A DNA stretch of 64,000 nt, from NCBI GenBank assembly GCA_016709725.1, contig JADJMG010000006.1:310001-374000 (forward strand), written 5' to 3'. Below, piece by piece: positions 10,169 through 20,611 of this stretch. The notes beneath the pieces are model-generated. The model was not told where the DNA came from. It searched no databases and saw nothing but the letters and a program-made list of their open reading frames with translations. The translations under genes and the position numbers were made by a program. Numbering within the stretch: position 1 is the first letter of the stretch; the number at the start of each line of letters is the position of its first letter. This DNA comes from Bacteroidota bacterium (GTDB lineage: Bacteria; Bacteroidota; Bacteroidia; AKYH767-A; OLB10).

Positions 10169-10409
10169 ATATCCTAAAAGCCAGTTTTTTAAAAGGCCTT
10201 AAGGGAGCGCAAAGGTATCAAAAAATGATATTTTGAGGCCTAAAATTGTAAAATTTGATATATCACTGATTTGCAGTGAATTAAATATATTAACAAATGT
10301 TGCATATTAGAAAAGTTCACCGTTACTTTGAGAATAGAAGAAAAAGATGCCCTTGCTCTCGCCCTAAATCATCAGTGCTTGACCAAGTTTTTTTTTGTAA
10401 TCTGCTTGA

Positions 10410-10438
10410 TTGTTGTATCTTAATCCTTGCAATCTTTG
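10410..10438 (+). promoter_or_regulatory. Candidate promoter of the first adhesin-like gene
   Basis: In the 300-bp gap after the tRNA, TTG (10410-10412) is followed after 18 nt by AATCTTTG (10431-10438), one mismatch from TAnnTTTG, 30 nt before the ATG at 10469. I see nothing else in the gap (10169-10468). Confidence 0.35.
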
Positions 10439-10468
10439 ACGAGTTTAGACTGAAAAAATAAAATAGTT

Positions 10469-13400
10469 ATGTATATAAAATTACCAAAACGACGTTACTC
10501 ATTCCTAGTAATTTTTTTGTTGATGTGTTCACAGTTTTCAAATGCACAATTGAATTACTCTTTTCAACAAACTACTGAAGTATTTACTCCGATTACAGGA
10601 GGTACAATAGTGGCTACAGCTAGTGGAGTTCCTTTAGCAAATGATTCTGCCCTTGATAGTAGGGTTTATACGTTAACAGCGGGAACCATTCCCTTTTCTT
10701 TCTATTTTAATGGTTCCAGTTATAATGCATTATCCATTTCAAGTAATGGATTTTTAACATTAAGTGGTGCTCCGTCAACTACCAATGTTAATCCTATTGG
10801 TTCCACTGCAATAGGTGGCGGTTCCAATGGATATTTTGGGGCTATTGTTCCTTTTGGTCGTGATTTAATTGGTCATTTCAAAAATGTGGTTTCGGGTGAT
10901 CCCGATACAATTGCTCAAATCCGTTATCAGGTTCTTGGCGTTGCCCCCAATAGAAAGTTTGTGGTTCAATGGAGGAACTTTCGTCCCAGTGGAACAAATT
11001 TGTTTCCTAATATGACCATTCAAGCTCGATTGTTGGAAGGCAGTGGAATTATAGAATATATCTATGGTGAATTTTCTGGTGCTACATGGACAAACAGTAC
11101 CACGCAAGTAGGATTAAGAGGAGCAAATAATACCGCTTATACAAACAGATTATTGGCGAGTGGTCAGCCTTGGACGAGTACAAGTGCAGGAATTAGTAAT
11201 GTTTCTGCCGTTGCATATACTTCCACTTTCCTTCCTGCAAGTGGTACGGTCTTTCGTTTCATTCCAGCTTGTCCTGCACCCTCTAGCTTATCGATTCTTG
11301 ACTTAGTTGCCACTTCTGTTAAATTGAGATGGAATTCAGGTTCTGGTGCGGGTTCTTTCCCTGGATCAAATTATACTGTGGAGTGGGGATTGCAAGGTTT
11401 TACTCAAGGTACAGGTACGCTTGTGAATACGAATGATACTTTTCTAGTGCTATCAGGATTAAGTTCGGGTTTAAGTTATCAATATTATGTTAGAAGAAAT
11501 TGTACGCCGAGTGGTAATGGGATTTCAACTTATGCAGGACCTAAAGCATTCACCACGGGTTTACCTGCTGAAGATTGCTCTTTAGCCCCAACGGTATCGG
11601 TCGCTGCAAATTTAGGAGTATGTACTTCTACACTTGTTTCAAGTGGGTCATCACAAAATGGTCCCAATGCAATTTGTTCTGATGCGCTAGGTGGTAATTT
11701 TCCTGACGACGATAAGTGGTACAAGTTCGTTGCTCCTGCAAACGGAAAGAAAATTGTAATAAATACTACTGCAGGTAGCGTGAATGATTGGGTAATGGAA
11801 GTGTGGAATAATTGTCCAAGTTCAGGTGGTTTATCGATAAAATGTAGCGATGATTTCAATGGAGGGATGCCTCAAATTACTTTGTGTCAAAATGAATATA
11901 CTCCAGGTCAAACTTATTATATTAGAGCCTGGACCTATAGCTTAACCGCAAATGGAGATATGACTTTATGCGTTTATGAAGATGCTCCTTGTCCAATTCC
12001 CCCTTCTAACGATGAATGTGAAAGCGCAGGAGTATTTCCTATTAATGCAGTTCTATTATGCCCTGGAAATGAAATGACATTTTCTACTTTGTTTGCAACA
12101 CCAACGGGCGTTGGTGGTACTTTTGGTGCAGCACCATCTTGTGATGGCACTTCTGGTGTAAATGATGTCTTTCTTTCGTTTAATACTGGTTCTACTGGAA
12201 ATTTCAATTTAACATTTACCAAGATATCTGCAACTGATTTAAGAGCACAACTTTTGTTTGAGTGCGGAAGTGGTGGATTTGAAATTGCATGCTGGAGTCC
12301 AGCCGAAGGAACGCATTCAATTACAGGATTAAATCCATCGGCGAATTATGTGTTGCGTGTTTGGTCAGCCGTAGGTCAAAGTGGAACATTTAGTGTATGT
12401 GCTTCTGATGCTTGTGATGATCCAACTGCTACCATTTCCGGGTCTTCCACCATTTGCACAACCAGAGTCGCTCAGTTAAGAGTCGATCTTACAGGTGTAC
12501 CCCCTTGGAATGTTGTCTATTCAGATGGTGTTACAAATTTCAATTTTACAACTTCAACAACACCTTACTTTATTTCTGTTTCTCCAATTATCACTACATT
12601 CTACAATTTAGTTTCAGTGAATAGCGCAATTTGTTCAGGAACGGTAGGCGGAGTGTCGAGTGTAAATGTGGTGCAACCTCCAACGGTAACATTAGCCTCT
12701 TTCCCAACCCCAGTTTGTTCAAATGTAATCTATACCTTAACAGGTGGATCACCAATAGGAGGGGTTTATTCAGGAATAGGCGTATCGGGAAGTCAGTTTA
12801 ATGCTAGTATTGCAGGAGTAGGTTCTCATACTATAACTTATACTTATGGTATCGGAAATGGATGTCAGCGTTCTGCCTCAAAGCCCATCAGTGTAATTAG
12901 TAGTCCAGTAATTACTGCGCTTAATCCAACGGTTTCGCAGGTCGGTACCACCGTTACCATTACAGGGACTGGATTTTCAAATATTAACGATGTGAAGTTT
13001 AATACTACTTCTGCGGTCACCTACAATGTGGTAAATTCAACGACCATCACAGCGGTTATTCCCGTTGGCGCGACTACAGGGTTCATTACAGTTTATAAAA
13101 CCAATGGATGCGCTGCACAAAGTCCAATGACATTTGGTGTTGGCAACCCTCCTGGACTAACATTGAATATTAGAGCGTATGTAGAAGGATATTATTTTGG
13201 TGGAGGTATCATGAATGCTGTGGTGGATCCAATTACATTACCCACGAAATCCGATACCATGAAATTAGAGTTACGCCAACCAACCTCTCCTTATGGTTTC
13301 GTGTTAACTCGAACTGCTCTGTCAAATACAGATGGAACATTCTCAGTATCAATACCTGGAGCTCAAGCTAATAGTTCATATTATTTGGTTGTTAAGGGAA

Positions 13401-13573
13401 GAAACAGCATTGAAACTTGGAGTAAAAACCCAGTTTTATTACTGTCAGGTAATAATCTGTATGATTTTTCACTTAGCAGTGGAGCTCTGTTAAGAGGGAA
13501 TAATAGTGGAAATACAGGCACTTCAGACACACAAAATAATACAAATTCTACTAAGCCAGAACATCCAGAATAA
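10469..13573 (+). CDS. Large secreted adhesin-like protein with FN3 and IPT/TIG domains, no T9SS tail
   Basis: This 1,034-residue protein has a signal peptide (SFLVIFLLMCSQFSNAQ). Its N-terminal beta domain contains GTIPFSFYFNGSSYNALSIS. An FN3-like module follows at about 270-365. Two related secreted modules come next (WYKFVAPANGKK and NDWVMEVWNNCP, then SNDECESAGVFPIN). An IPT/TIG domain (about 810-895, GTTVTITGTGFSNINDVKF) and a carboxypeptidase-regulatory-like module follow. The protein ends in a polar Asn/Ser/Thr tail (GNTGTSDTQNNTNSTKPEHPE region). It is clearly paralogous to the next gene over its first 700 residues. No PxP-N-P type A or type B T9SS sorting domain is visible, so its export route after the Sec step is unclear. 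A surface or matrix role is inferred from the architecture only. Confidence 0.8.
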   Translation: MYIKLPKRRYSFLVIFLLMCSQFSNAQLNYSFQQTTEVFTPITGGTIVATASGVPLANDSALDSRVYTLTAGTIPFSFYFNGSSYNALSISSNGFLTLSGAPSTTNVNPIGSTAIGGGSNGYFGAIVPFGRDLIGHFKNVVSGDPDTIAQIRYQVLGVAPNRKFVVQWRNFRPSGTNLFPNMTIQARLLEGSGIIEYIYGEFSGATWTNSTTQVGLRGANNTAYTNRLLASGQPWTSTSAGISNVSAVAYTSTFLPASGTVFRFIPACPAPSSLSILDLVATSVKLRWNSGSGAGSFPGSNYTVEWGLQGFTQGTGTLVNTNDTFLVLSGLSSGLSYQYYVRRNCTPSGNGISTYAGPKAFTTGLPAEDCSLAPTVSVAANLGVCTSTLVSSGSSQNGPNAICSDALGGNFPDDDKWYKFVAPANGKKIVINTTAGSVNDWVMEVWNNCPSSGGLSIKCSDDFNGGMPQITLCQNEYTPGQTYYIRAWTYSLTANGDMTLCVYEDAPCPIPPSNDECESAGVFPINAVLLCPGNEMTFSTLFATPTGVGGTFGAAPSCDGTSGVNDVFLSFNTGSTGNFNLTFTKISATDLRAQLLFECGSGGFEIACWSPAEGTHSITGLNPSANYVLRVWSAVGQSGTFSVCASDACDDPTATISGSSTICTTRVAQLRVDLTGVPPWNVVYSDGVTNFNFTTSTTPYFISVSPIITTFYNLVSVNSAICSGTVGGVSSVNVVQPPTVTLASFPTPVCSNVIYTLTGGSPIGGVYSGIGVSGSQFNASIAGVGSHTITYTYGIGNGCQRSASKPISVISSPVITALNPTVSQVGTTVTITGTGFSNINDVKFNTTSAVTYNVVNSTTITAVIPVGATTGFITVYKTNGCAAQSPMTFGVGNPPGLTLNIRAYVEGYYFGGGIMNAVVDPITLPTKSDTMKLELRQPTSPYGFVLTRTALSNTDGTFSVSIPGAQANSSYYLVVKGRNSIETWSKNPVLLLSGNNLYDFSLSSGALLRGNNSGNTGTSDTQNNTNSTKPEHPE

Positions 13574-13637
13574 TAGACCTTTTACCAAAGATTTAATATA
13601 GTTCGCTTTATATATTCAAGATTTCACCGTACATTTA

Positions 13638-13667
13638 TTGTATTCGGAGGGTTCTTTGGTATCTTTG
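13638..13667 (+). promoter_or_regulatory. Promoter TTG-N19-TATCTTTG
   Basis: TTG (13638-13640) and TATCTTTG (13660-13667) have the exact 19-nt spacing of the Bacteroidota housekeeping promoter, 66 nt before the ATG at 13734. In the leader a short inverted repeat (AGGTGT 13672-13677 with ACACCT 13691-13696) could form a small hairpin. This gives the second paralog its own transcription start. Confidence 0.6.
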
Positions 13668-13733
13668 AAAGAGGTGTCTAGTTTCTCTGAACACCTGCAT
13701 TGACATACACAAAACAAACAAAACATAAACACA

Positions 13734-16700
13734 ATGAAACAACGTTTTACATTCAAAAAGCAGCCAGTGATCTTACTTTGGCTACTCATTTCGTCTTTTA
13801 TTGCAAATGCTCAGGTGAGCGTTTACAATTTTACTCAATCAACAGGAACGTATACTCCCATTACAGGTGGAGGAGTTATCGCGACAGCTACTGGAACAAC
13901 GGGTGCAGCTTCCTTAGATGATGTAATTTATAATATTCCTGATGGAACCATCCCTTTTAATTTTAATTTTGATAATAATAATTATACAGGATGTAAAGTA
14001 AGTACGAATGGCTTTATTACTTTCGGAACTACTTTCCCATCTGCCACAGGAACAACGACTGGATATACACCCATCTCGGCCACTACCGCTTATTTGGGCG
14101 CAGCTTCTCCAATGGGTCGTAATTTGAATGCCTATTTCTTTTCAGGAGTACCTACACAAACAGGAGAAATTAGATATCAGACATTAGGATCTACTCCAAA
14201 TAGAACATTTGTTATTCAATGGAAAAATTTTAAGACGTTTAATACGAGCGGTGCTACTTTTGGTCCCGTATTAAATTTCCAAGTACGTTTAAGCGAATCG
14301 ACAAACGCAATTGAATTTGTGTATGATTGCAATGGTGCTTTTGCGAGTAGTACTTGTCAAGTTGGATTAAGAGGTGCGAATAATGGTTTCCCTACAAATA
14401 TTAAAAATCGTGAAGTAATCAGTGGAACGAGTACTTGGATTTCATCTACCAATGGAACTTCTAACGCCTCTACGTGTACTTTCTCGGGTTCTTTGTTACC
14501 ACCTGCAGGATTAACTTATCGTTTTGCTCCGGCTTTGTGTGCAGCTCCCCAAAATGCTTCTTATTCTTTTAGTACGCAAACTTCTTCAATCCTAAATTGG
14601 ACTGTACCAGGTGGAGGAACTACTTTTAACGTTGAATATGGTGCAGTTGGTTTTACTCCTGGAACAGGAACTCAAATTAACGGTGTAAACTCTGGTGTTC
14701 AAATTAATGGTTTAACTGCGAATTCTTCATATCATTATTATGTTTATCAAACTTGTGGTGTCAATGGAAATAGCCCAGTTGTAGGACCTATTGTTTTTAA
14801 AACGGGAACTATAGGTGAAGACTGTAGTACTGCTCCATTAATAAGCGTTGCAAATAATTTAGGAGCTTGTAGTTATACTACGGTGACTTCTGGTGTATCA
14901 TCAAATGGTCCCAATGCAATTTGTTCTGATATAAATGGTAACGGAGCCAATGATGATACATGGTTTAAGTTTGTTGCACCAACTGGTGGAAACAAGTTAG
15001 TCTTAACCACTACTGCAGGTACAGTGAATGATTGGGTAATGGAAGTATGGAACGGATGCCCAGGAGCAGGTATGATGTTGAAATGTGCCGATGATGTGAA
15101 TGGTGCGATGCCTGAAATTACGCTTTGTCAAAATGAATATGTAGCGGGTCAAACTTATTATATCCGTATTTGGACATATAGTCCAACCTCAACAGGTACA
15201 GCCAACTTATGTGTATATAAAACCACGGCATGTCCATTGCCTCCAGTAAACGATGAGTGTATTACCGCTGTTCGTTTAACGGTTGGAGCACCTCTTTCAT
15301 GTCCTGCGTCTGCTTTAACATTTTCAAATTCTAATGCCACACCAAGTGGTGATGGAGCAACCTGCGATACAGGAACAAAAAGAGATGTATGGTTTGTATT
15401 TAACACAGGCAATCTTGATAACATTGTAATGACAATATCAAAAGGTACTGCCACAACGCTAAAAGCACAATTGCTTTTTGAATGTGGAGGATTTGAGATT
15501 AATTGTTATTCTCCTGCCAATGGAACCTATGTGTTTAGTGGATTGAACCCACAAGCTGATTATATCATTCGTGTTTGGTCCGATACATTGACCGATGGAA
15601 CTTTTAATATTTGCCTTGCGGATCAATGTGCAAATCCTACAGCAACATTTTCACCAAATCAAGCAATTTGTAGTGGAAATACTGCAACAGTCCCTGTGAC
15701 TTTTACAGGAGTTGCTCCCTATACGTTTACGTATAAAAACAATACAACAAATGTAAATACTCCGATAACTACTTCTCAAAATCCTTATCAGTTGTTGTTG
15801 AATCCAACTACCACAACCTCTTATTCTTTGGTGAGTATGAGTGATGCAGCATGTAGTGGAACAGCAACTAACTCGGTAACAATAACCGTTGTAAACCAAC
15901 AAACAGTTTCTTTAAATCCCTTTAGTGCTGTATGTGTTAATGCACCCAACCAAACATTAACGGGAGGTTCACCAGCTGGAGGAATTTACAGTGGAGTGGG
16001 AGTAAGTGCTGGACAATTTGACCCATCAGTTGGAACTCAGACTATAACCTATACGGTGACTTTTGCACCCGGTTGTGTGGGTTCGTCTTCAGAAGTATTT
16101 CAAGTGAATCAATTGCCTGTTGTAGTATTTAATGCCCTAGGAAATATTTGCCAAACCGCCGCTCCTATTACGTTGAATTCAGCTACACCTGCCGGTGGAG
16201 TTTATTCTGGACAAGGCGTGAGTAATAATATCTTTAATCCTGCGGCTGCTGGATTAGGAACAAAAATATTAACCTATACTTATACAAGTCCAGGTGGATG
16301 TGTGGTTTCAGATACAGCCTTAGTGAATGTAATTAATTGTTCGGGTTGTAGTACTCCACCCTTTGCAAATGCGGGCGCAAATATATCTACTTGTGTTGCT
16401 GGACCTGTGCAATTAAGTGGTTCTATTTCGGGTAGTGCAACCTCAGCGTTCTGGACTGGCAATGGTACGGGAACCTTTTCTCCAAATATGAATACATTAA
16501 ATGCAAGTTATAATCCTACTGCTGCAGATATTGCAAGCGGTCAGGTGAGATTAATATTGACTACAAATGACCCTGATGGTGGTGGTCCATGTGTTGCTCA
16601 TAAGGATACAATGTTTATTTTCTTTTCGAATTCAGTAATTCCACAAGTGATGACAGGTACTACAGGTGTTTGTCTTCCCACAAATGGTTTGGTCTATTCT

Positions 16701-17990
16701 GTTCCTTTCCAGGCAGGTGTAAATTATGCATGGACTGTTCCAAATAACGTAGTGATTGCAAATGGTCAAGGGACGAACAGTATTACGGTTAATTGGCCAA
16801 ATTCAAGTTCTGCTGGAGATATTTGCGTATCAATTACGACAGGTTGTGATGCATTTCAAGTTTGTAAAAATGTTAGCATAAGAACAGCTGCTCCTGGATT
16901 CATTGGAAATATTAAAGGTGAGGTAACGGCTTGTAGAAATGAAACTTTTGCATATTCCATTAATATAATTCCTGGTGCTGATTATTATCTTTGGACTCCT
17001 CCTGTAGGTGCTACGATCAATGGATCAAGTGCTGTTTTTCAAACCACAAACAATTTTGTTACCGTTGTATTTAGTAATGCCTATAATGGAGATACTTTAA
17101 GTGTGAAAGGAGGAAATTGTGTTGGATTTAGTGCTGTTAAAAAATTAAGAATAGATAGAAGAACAACACCTCCAGGATTACCTAGTCCTATCCAAGGAAA
17201 TAAATTAGGAGCTTGTGCAACAACTGAAGTTTATTATATTAAACCTACGCTTGGTGCCACTAGCTACCGATGGAAATGTTTACTTGCAGGAGTATTAATT
17301 AATGGACAGCCTTCACCCTATATCACTACAGATACCATTGTAACGATTACATGGCCTAGTTTCGCAACCTCTATTAATTTGTTTGTTGCTGCGAGAAATG
17401 GTTGTGGATCAGGATTAGAAAGGAGTTTAAATGTTAAATCAAAACCGGGCATAGCCCCTACTATTTTCGGTCCTGTAAGTGTATGTGTAGGTACTTCGGC
17501 TACGTATAATATTGACCCGTTATATGGTGCTACTAATTATTTTTGGAAATCTACAGGCAGTAGTGGTGTAGTATTTCAAAGTGGTCAAGGGACAACAGCT
17601 GTCAATGTAAAGTTTAACAATGTACAAACCGAGACGATTAAAGTAAGAGGAGAAAATGCCTGTTCTGTTGGATATAACCAAAAGATTATCGTAACTGTAA
17701 CCAGTTGCCCTCGTTTTGGAGAAGCTACAGACATGAATGCACTAGGAATGGAAGCATATCCAAATCCGACCAGTAGTTTATTGAATGTTTCATTTACCGC
17801 TCCTAAAACCGAAAACTACAGAATGGTATTGGTTGATTTAATGGGAAGAACGATAAAGGATGAAAGCTTCGCTGCTGTTGAAGGATTAAATCAAATGAAA
17901 TGGGATATGTCTCCTTATCTATCAGGAACCTATATTTTAATCGCTCAAAGCGAAAGTGGGAAAGCTCAATTGAGAGTTGTGGTTGAATAA
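13734..17990 (+). CDS. Large secreted T9SS cargo protein with FN3/PKD-like repeats and C-terminal sorting domain
   Basis: This 1,418-residue protein has a signal peptide (VILLWLLISSFIANAQ) and the same N-terminal module series as the upstream paralog. That series has GTIPFNFNFDNNNYTGCKVS, an FN3-like module, then WFKFVAPTGG and NDWVMEVWNGCPG modules. From about residue 640 on it has PKD/Ig-like repeats (two GGIYSG/GGVYSG-type modules and several with the pattern VCVGTSATYNIDP...TNYFWK). The last 80 residues form a type A T9SS sorting domain: AYPNPTSSLLNVSF, then LVDLMGRTIKDE, then SGTYILIAQSESGKA. The protein should be exported by the type IX system and anchored or released at the cell surface. 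It is intact, with its own promoter upstream and a strong terminator downstream. Confidence 0.88.
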   Translation: MKQRFTFKKQPVILLWLLISSFIANAQVSVYNFTQSTGTYTPITGGGVIATATGTTGAASLDDVIYNIPDGTIPFNFNFDNNNYTGCKVSTNGFITFGTTFPSATGTTTGYTPISATTAYLGAASPMGRNLNAYFFSGVPTQTGEIRYQTLGSTPNRTFVIQWKNFKTFNTSGATFGPVLNFQVRLSESTNAIEFVYDCNGAFASSTCQVGLRGANNGFPTNIKNREVISGTSTWISSTNGTSNASTCTFSGSLLPPAGLTYRFAPALCAAPQNASYSFSTQTSSILNWTVPGGGTTFNVEYGAVGFTPGTGTQINGVNSGVQINGLTANSSYHYYVYQTCGVNGNSPVVGPIVFKTGTIGEDCSTAPLISVANNLGACSYTTVTSGVSSNGPNAICSDINGNGANDDTWFKFVAPTGGNKLVLTTTAGTVNDWVMEVWNGCPGAGMMLKCADDVNGAMPEITLCQNEYVAGQTYYIRIWTYSPTSTGTANLCVYKTTACPLPPVNDECITAVRLTVGAPLSCPASALTFSNSNATPSGDGATCDTGTKRDVWFVFNTGNLDNIVMTISKGTATTLKAQLLFECGGFEINCYSPANGTYVFSGLNPQADYIIRVWSDTLTDGTFNICLADQCANPTATFSPNQAICSGNTATVPVTFTGVAPYTFTYKNNTTNVNTPITTSQNPYQLLLNPTTTTSYSLVSMSDAACSGTATNSVTITVVNQQTVSLNPFSAVCVNAPNQTLTGGSPAGGIYSGVGVSAGQFDPSVGTQTITYTVTFAPGCVGSSSEVFQVNQLPVVVFNALGNICQTAAPITLNSATPAGGVYSGQGVSNNIFNPAAAGLGTKILTYTYTSPGGCVVSDTALVNVINCSGCSTPPFANAGANISTCVAGPVQLSGSISGSATSAFWTGNGTGTFSPNMNTLNASYNPTAADIASGQVRLILTTNDPDGGGPCVAHKDTMFIFFSNSVIPQVMTGTTGVCLPTNGLVYSVPFQAGVNYAWTVPNNVVIANGQGTNSITVNWPNSSSAGDICVSITTGCDAFQVCKNVSIRTAAPGFIGNIKGEVTACRNETFAYSINIIPGADYYLWTPPVGATINGSSAVFQTTNNFVTVVFSNAYNGDTLSVKGGNCVGFSAVKKLRIDRRTTPPGLPSPIQGNKLGACATTEVYYIKPTLGATSYRWKCLLAGVLINGQPSPYITTDTIVTITWPSFATSINLFVAARNGCGSGLERSLNVKSKPGIAPTIFGPVSVCVGTSATYNIDPLYGATNYFWKSTGSSGVVFQSGQGTTAVNVKFNNVQTETIKVRGENACSVGYNQKIIVTVTSCPRFGEATDMNALGMEAYPNPTSSLLNVSFTAPKTENYRMVLVDLMGRTIKDESFAAVEGLNQMKWDMSPYLSGTYILIAQSESGKAQLRVVVE

Positions 17991-18011
17991 TATTATAGTA
18001 GTGATATCAAC

Positions 18012-18043
18012 AAAAAATGCCTCAGGTTCCTGAGGCATTTTTT
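18012..18043. terminator. Strong bidirectional terminator
   Basis: A 14-bp perfect stem (18012-18025 with 18030-18043) has A6 on one side and T6 on the other. It sits between the converging T9SS cargo gene (plus) and the GH31 gene (minus). Confidence 0.9.
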
Positions 18044-18068
18044 GTTTTACAAGACTTTTAATTTTGAA

Positions 18069-20462
18069 TTACAACTTTAACGAAATTTCTTTAAAGTGTA
18101 CACTTGTTCTGAATTTTACGACAGCCAATTGAGTATGTCTTTTCGTGATTCTATGTATTTTTCCATCCACCTCAAACTCATTGATGTTTTCAGGTACTCC
18201 ATGTAAAACAATTTTGTAATGAGTATAAGTAGGTTCGAAGTTTCCGCTGATGGTTTGGAATATTTTGAAGTGACCACGTTTGTGTGTAACTACAAATTTC
18301 TTGATGTTAAACTGACCATTTCTATATCCATAATAATCTCCCGCATCTTCATACAGGTGACTTGTTTGCACCACCTTCGTAAAATAAATATGTAATGTTA
18401 ATTCGGTAATTGGAATTTCACCTACGTATTGCATTTTTGGATAGTGCGCAATGACAGAGCCTTCTTTTACAAATAAAGGCATCTTGTCGAGCGGTGCATC
18501 TACTTCTATTTCTTTTCCTCCAATTTCTAAATCATCATTCCAGAAATTATACCATCTGCCTTTCGGTATATATACTAAACGTGTTTCAGCTCCTGGTAAA
18601 TGTACTGGCGTTACCATGATTTTATCACCAAACATATATTGATCGGTGCGATATAATGCTTCGGGGTCTTCTTGTTCTGTCATCACAAGTGGACGAATCA
18701 TGGGTGTACCATACTGCGAATTTTGCCAAAAAGTTGTATAGATATAGGGTAATAATTGATAACGTAAGTTGATGAATTTTTTGGCGATGAATTCAAATTT
18801 TTGTCCATATGACCAAGGTTCCTGCGGTTCAGCACCTGGATCATTTCCTGCAGAATGGGTTCTGCAGAAAGGATGAAATACTGCCATTTGTAACCATCTT
18901 ACATAAAGTTCTCCATCCGGATTACCAATGAATCCACCTACATCAGATCCTGCAAATGAAATCCCCGACATGGCCAATCGTTGTATTTGCATGTTGGCAA
19001 TCCACAAATGTTCCCACGTAGCAATATTATCTCCTGTCCAAACAGAACTGTAACGCTGTGCACCAGCATAACAGGAACGTGTAATTACAAAAGTCGATTA
19101 GGGTATAAAAATTTCTTTATTCCTTCTTGTGTTGCCCTTGTCATTTGCATGCCATAAACATTATGTGCTTTACGATGACTACATGGATCTCCATCGTAAT
19201 CGTGTCGCACATCTTCTGGGAAAGTTCCGATTTCAAAAACAGCAGGCTCATTCATATCATTCCAAACACCGCGTACACCTTGACGAATTAATTCTTCAAA
19301 TAATCCACTCCACCATCGGCGTACATCGGGATTGGTGTAGTCTGGGAAATTACAGGCACCTGGCCATACATCACCTACCATCAATTCTCCATCAGCACGC
19401 TTACAAAAAAATCCATTCTTAATTCCTTCTTGATATACCCAATAGTCAGGATCTATTTTTATTCCGGGATCAATAATTATAACCGTCTTAAATCCTTTCT
19501 CTGCTAAGTCACCTAATAATTTGGATGGTTTTGGAAATCCTTCTTTACTCCGTAAAACAACGAAATCCTTCCATATAATCAATGTCAAGATAAATAGCAT
19601 CGCATGGAATTCCTCGATATCTAAACTCCTGTGCAATGTCTCTTACTTGCTTTTCTGGATAATAACTCCATTTACATTGATGATATCCTAACGCCCAAAG
19701 TGGAGGCATTTCAGGTGTCCCTGTAAGCCCAGCATATTGTTCAACTACATCTGTCAACTGTGGACCATAGATAAAATAATAATTCATTTCTCCGCCACGA
19801 GCCCAATAGCTGCAAACATCAAATTGTTCTTTTCCAAAATCGAAAATGGTTCGGAAGGTGTTGTCAAAGAAAATTCCATAGCCAATGTCATTATGTAATC
19901 CCATGTAAAATGGAATATTTTTGTAGATGGGATCTTGATCTTTTTTAAATCCGTAAGTATCGGCACCGTAATTTTCGATGCGTTTTCCTTTTAAATTTAA
20001 TTCCATCGGCTTGTCGCCCATTCCAAAAAATACTTCACCATCTTGAATTTTCTTGGAGCAATAATTGATTTTGCCTCCCTTCTTGATGTAATGTTGCCAA
20101 TGATATCCTAATTCATCCTCACATATTACATTGTACTTTCTATCAAGTATATTTATTTTTAAATTCTTTTTGTAAATCTGAATTACCAAACTATCTGTCA
20201 TCAAATCAAATTTATGTCGGTCTTCATAAACAGAAAGATTTGCTTTTTGCATGGGTACATTTTCGACGAGAGCATACGAAAAGTCACGTTGAAATGTACC
20301 GTCTGGAGCATAACGGAACCGTACAATTTTATCAGAAAATATTTTCACCTCTAAAACAGTGTCGGTAGCATAAAAATAGAGGACTTGACCTTCTTGAGTA
20401 AAGTGACGTATGTCGGCTGGAAAGTATTTTGCTGAATACTTTTCTTTATTTATTTCTATCAT
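18069..20462 (-). CDS. Glycoside hydrolase family 31 alpha-glucosidase, two frameshifts
   Basis: This retaining alpha-glucosidase has a restored length of about 800 aa and no signal peptide, so it is probably cytoplasmic. Reading down the minus strand: an N-terminal beta-sandwich (GEVFFGMGDKPMELNLKGKR), PPLWALGYHQCKWSYYPE and DAIYLDIDYMEGF. The barrel follows, with WNDMNEP (nucleophile Asp) and VWTGDN (expected acid/base Asp). The C-terminal domain contains HPFCRTHSAGND and MFGDKIMVTPV. The first break is near 19550-19552: net +1, or a 2-base loss that would restore the family's usual Trp in CFTW. The second is near 19094-19096, a lost base between NR and TFVITRSCYAGAQRY. Both breaks are flanked by perfectly conserved sequence, so the enzyme is probably intact in the organism. 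Confidence 0.85.
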
Positions 20463-20611
20463 AATTCTTTGGGGGAGTAATTAAGCAAAATTGCTTTACT
20501 TTCGTATTCATTTTCTTGGATTGAGTTCGATTTTTACACGCAGCTATGTTAATAGCTTTCAGTTTAAATAAATCGATCAATGCTTGTGAAATTCGGAATT
20601 TTATTTAACGT

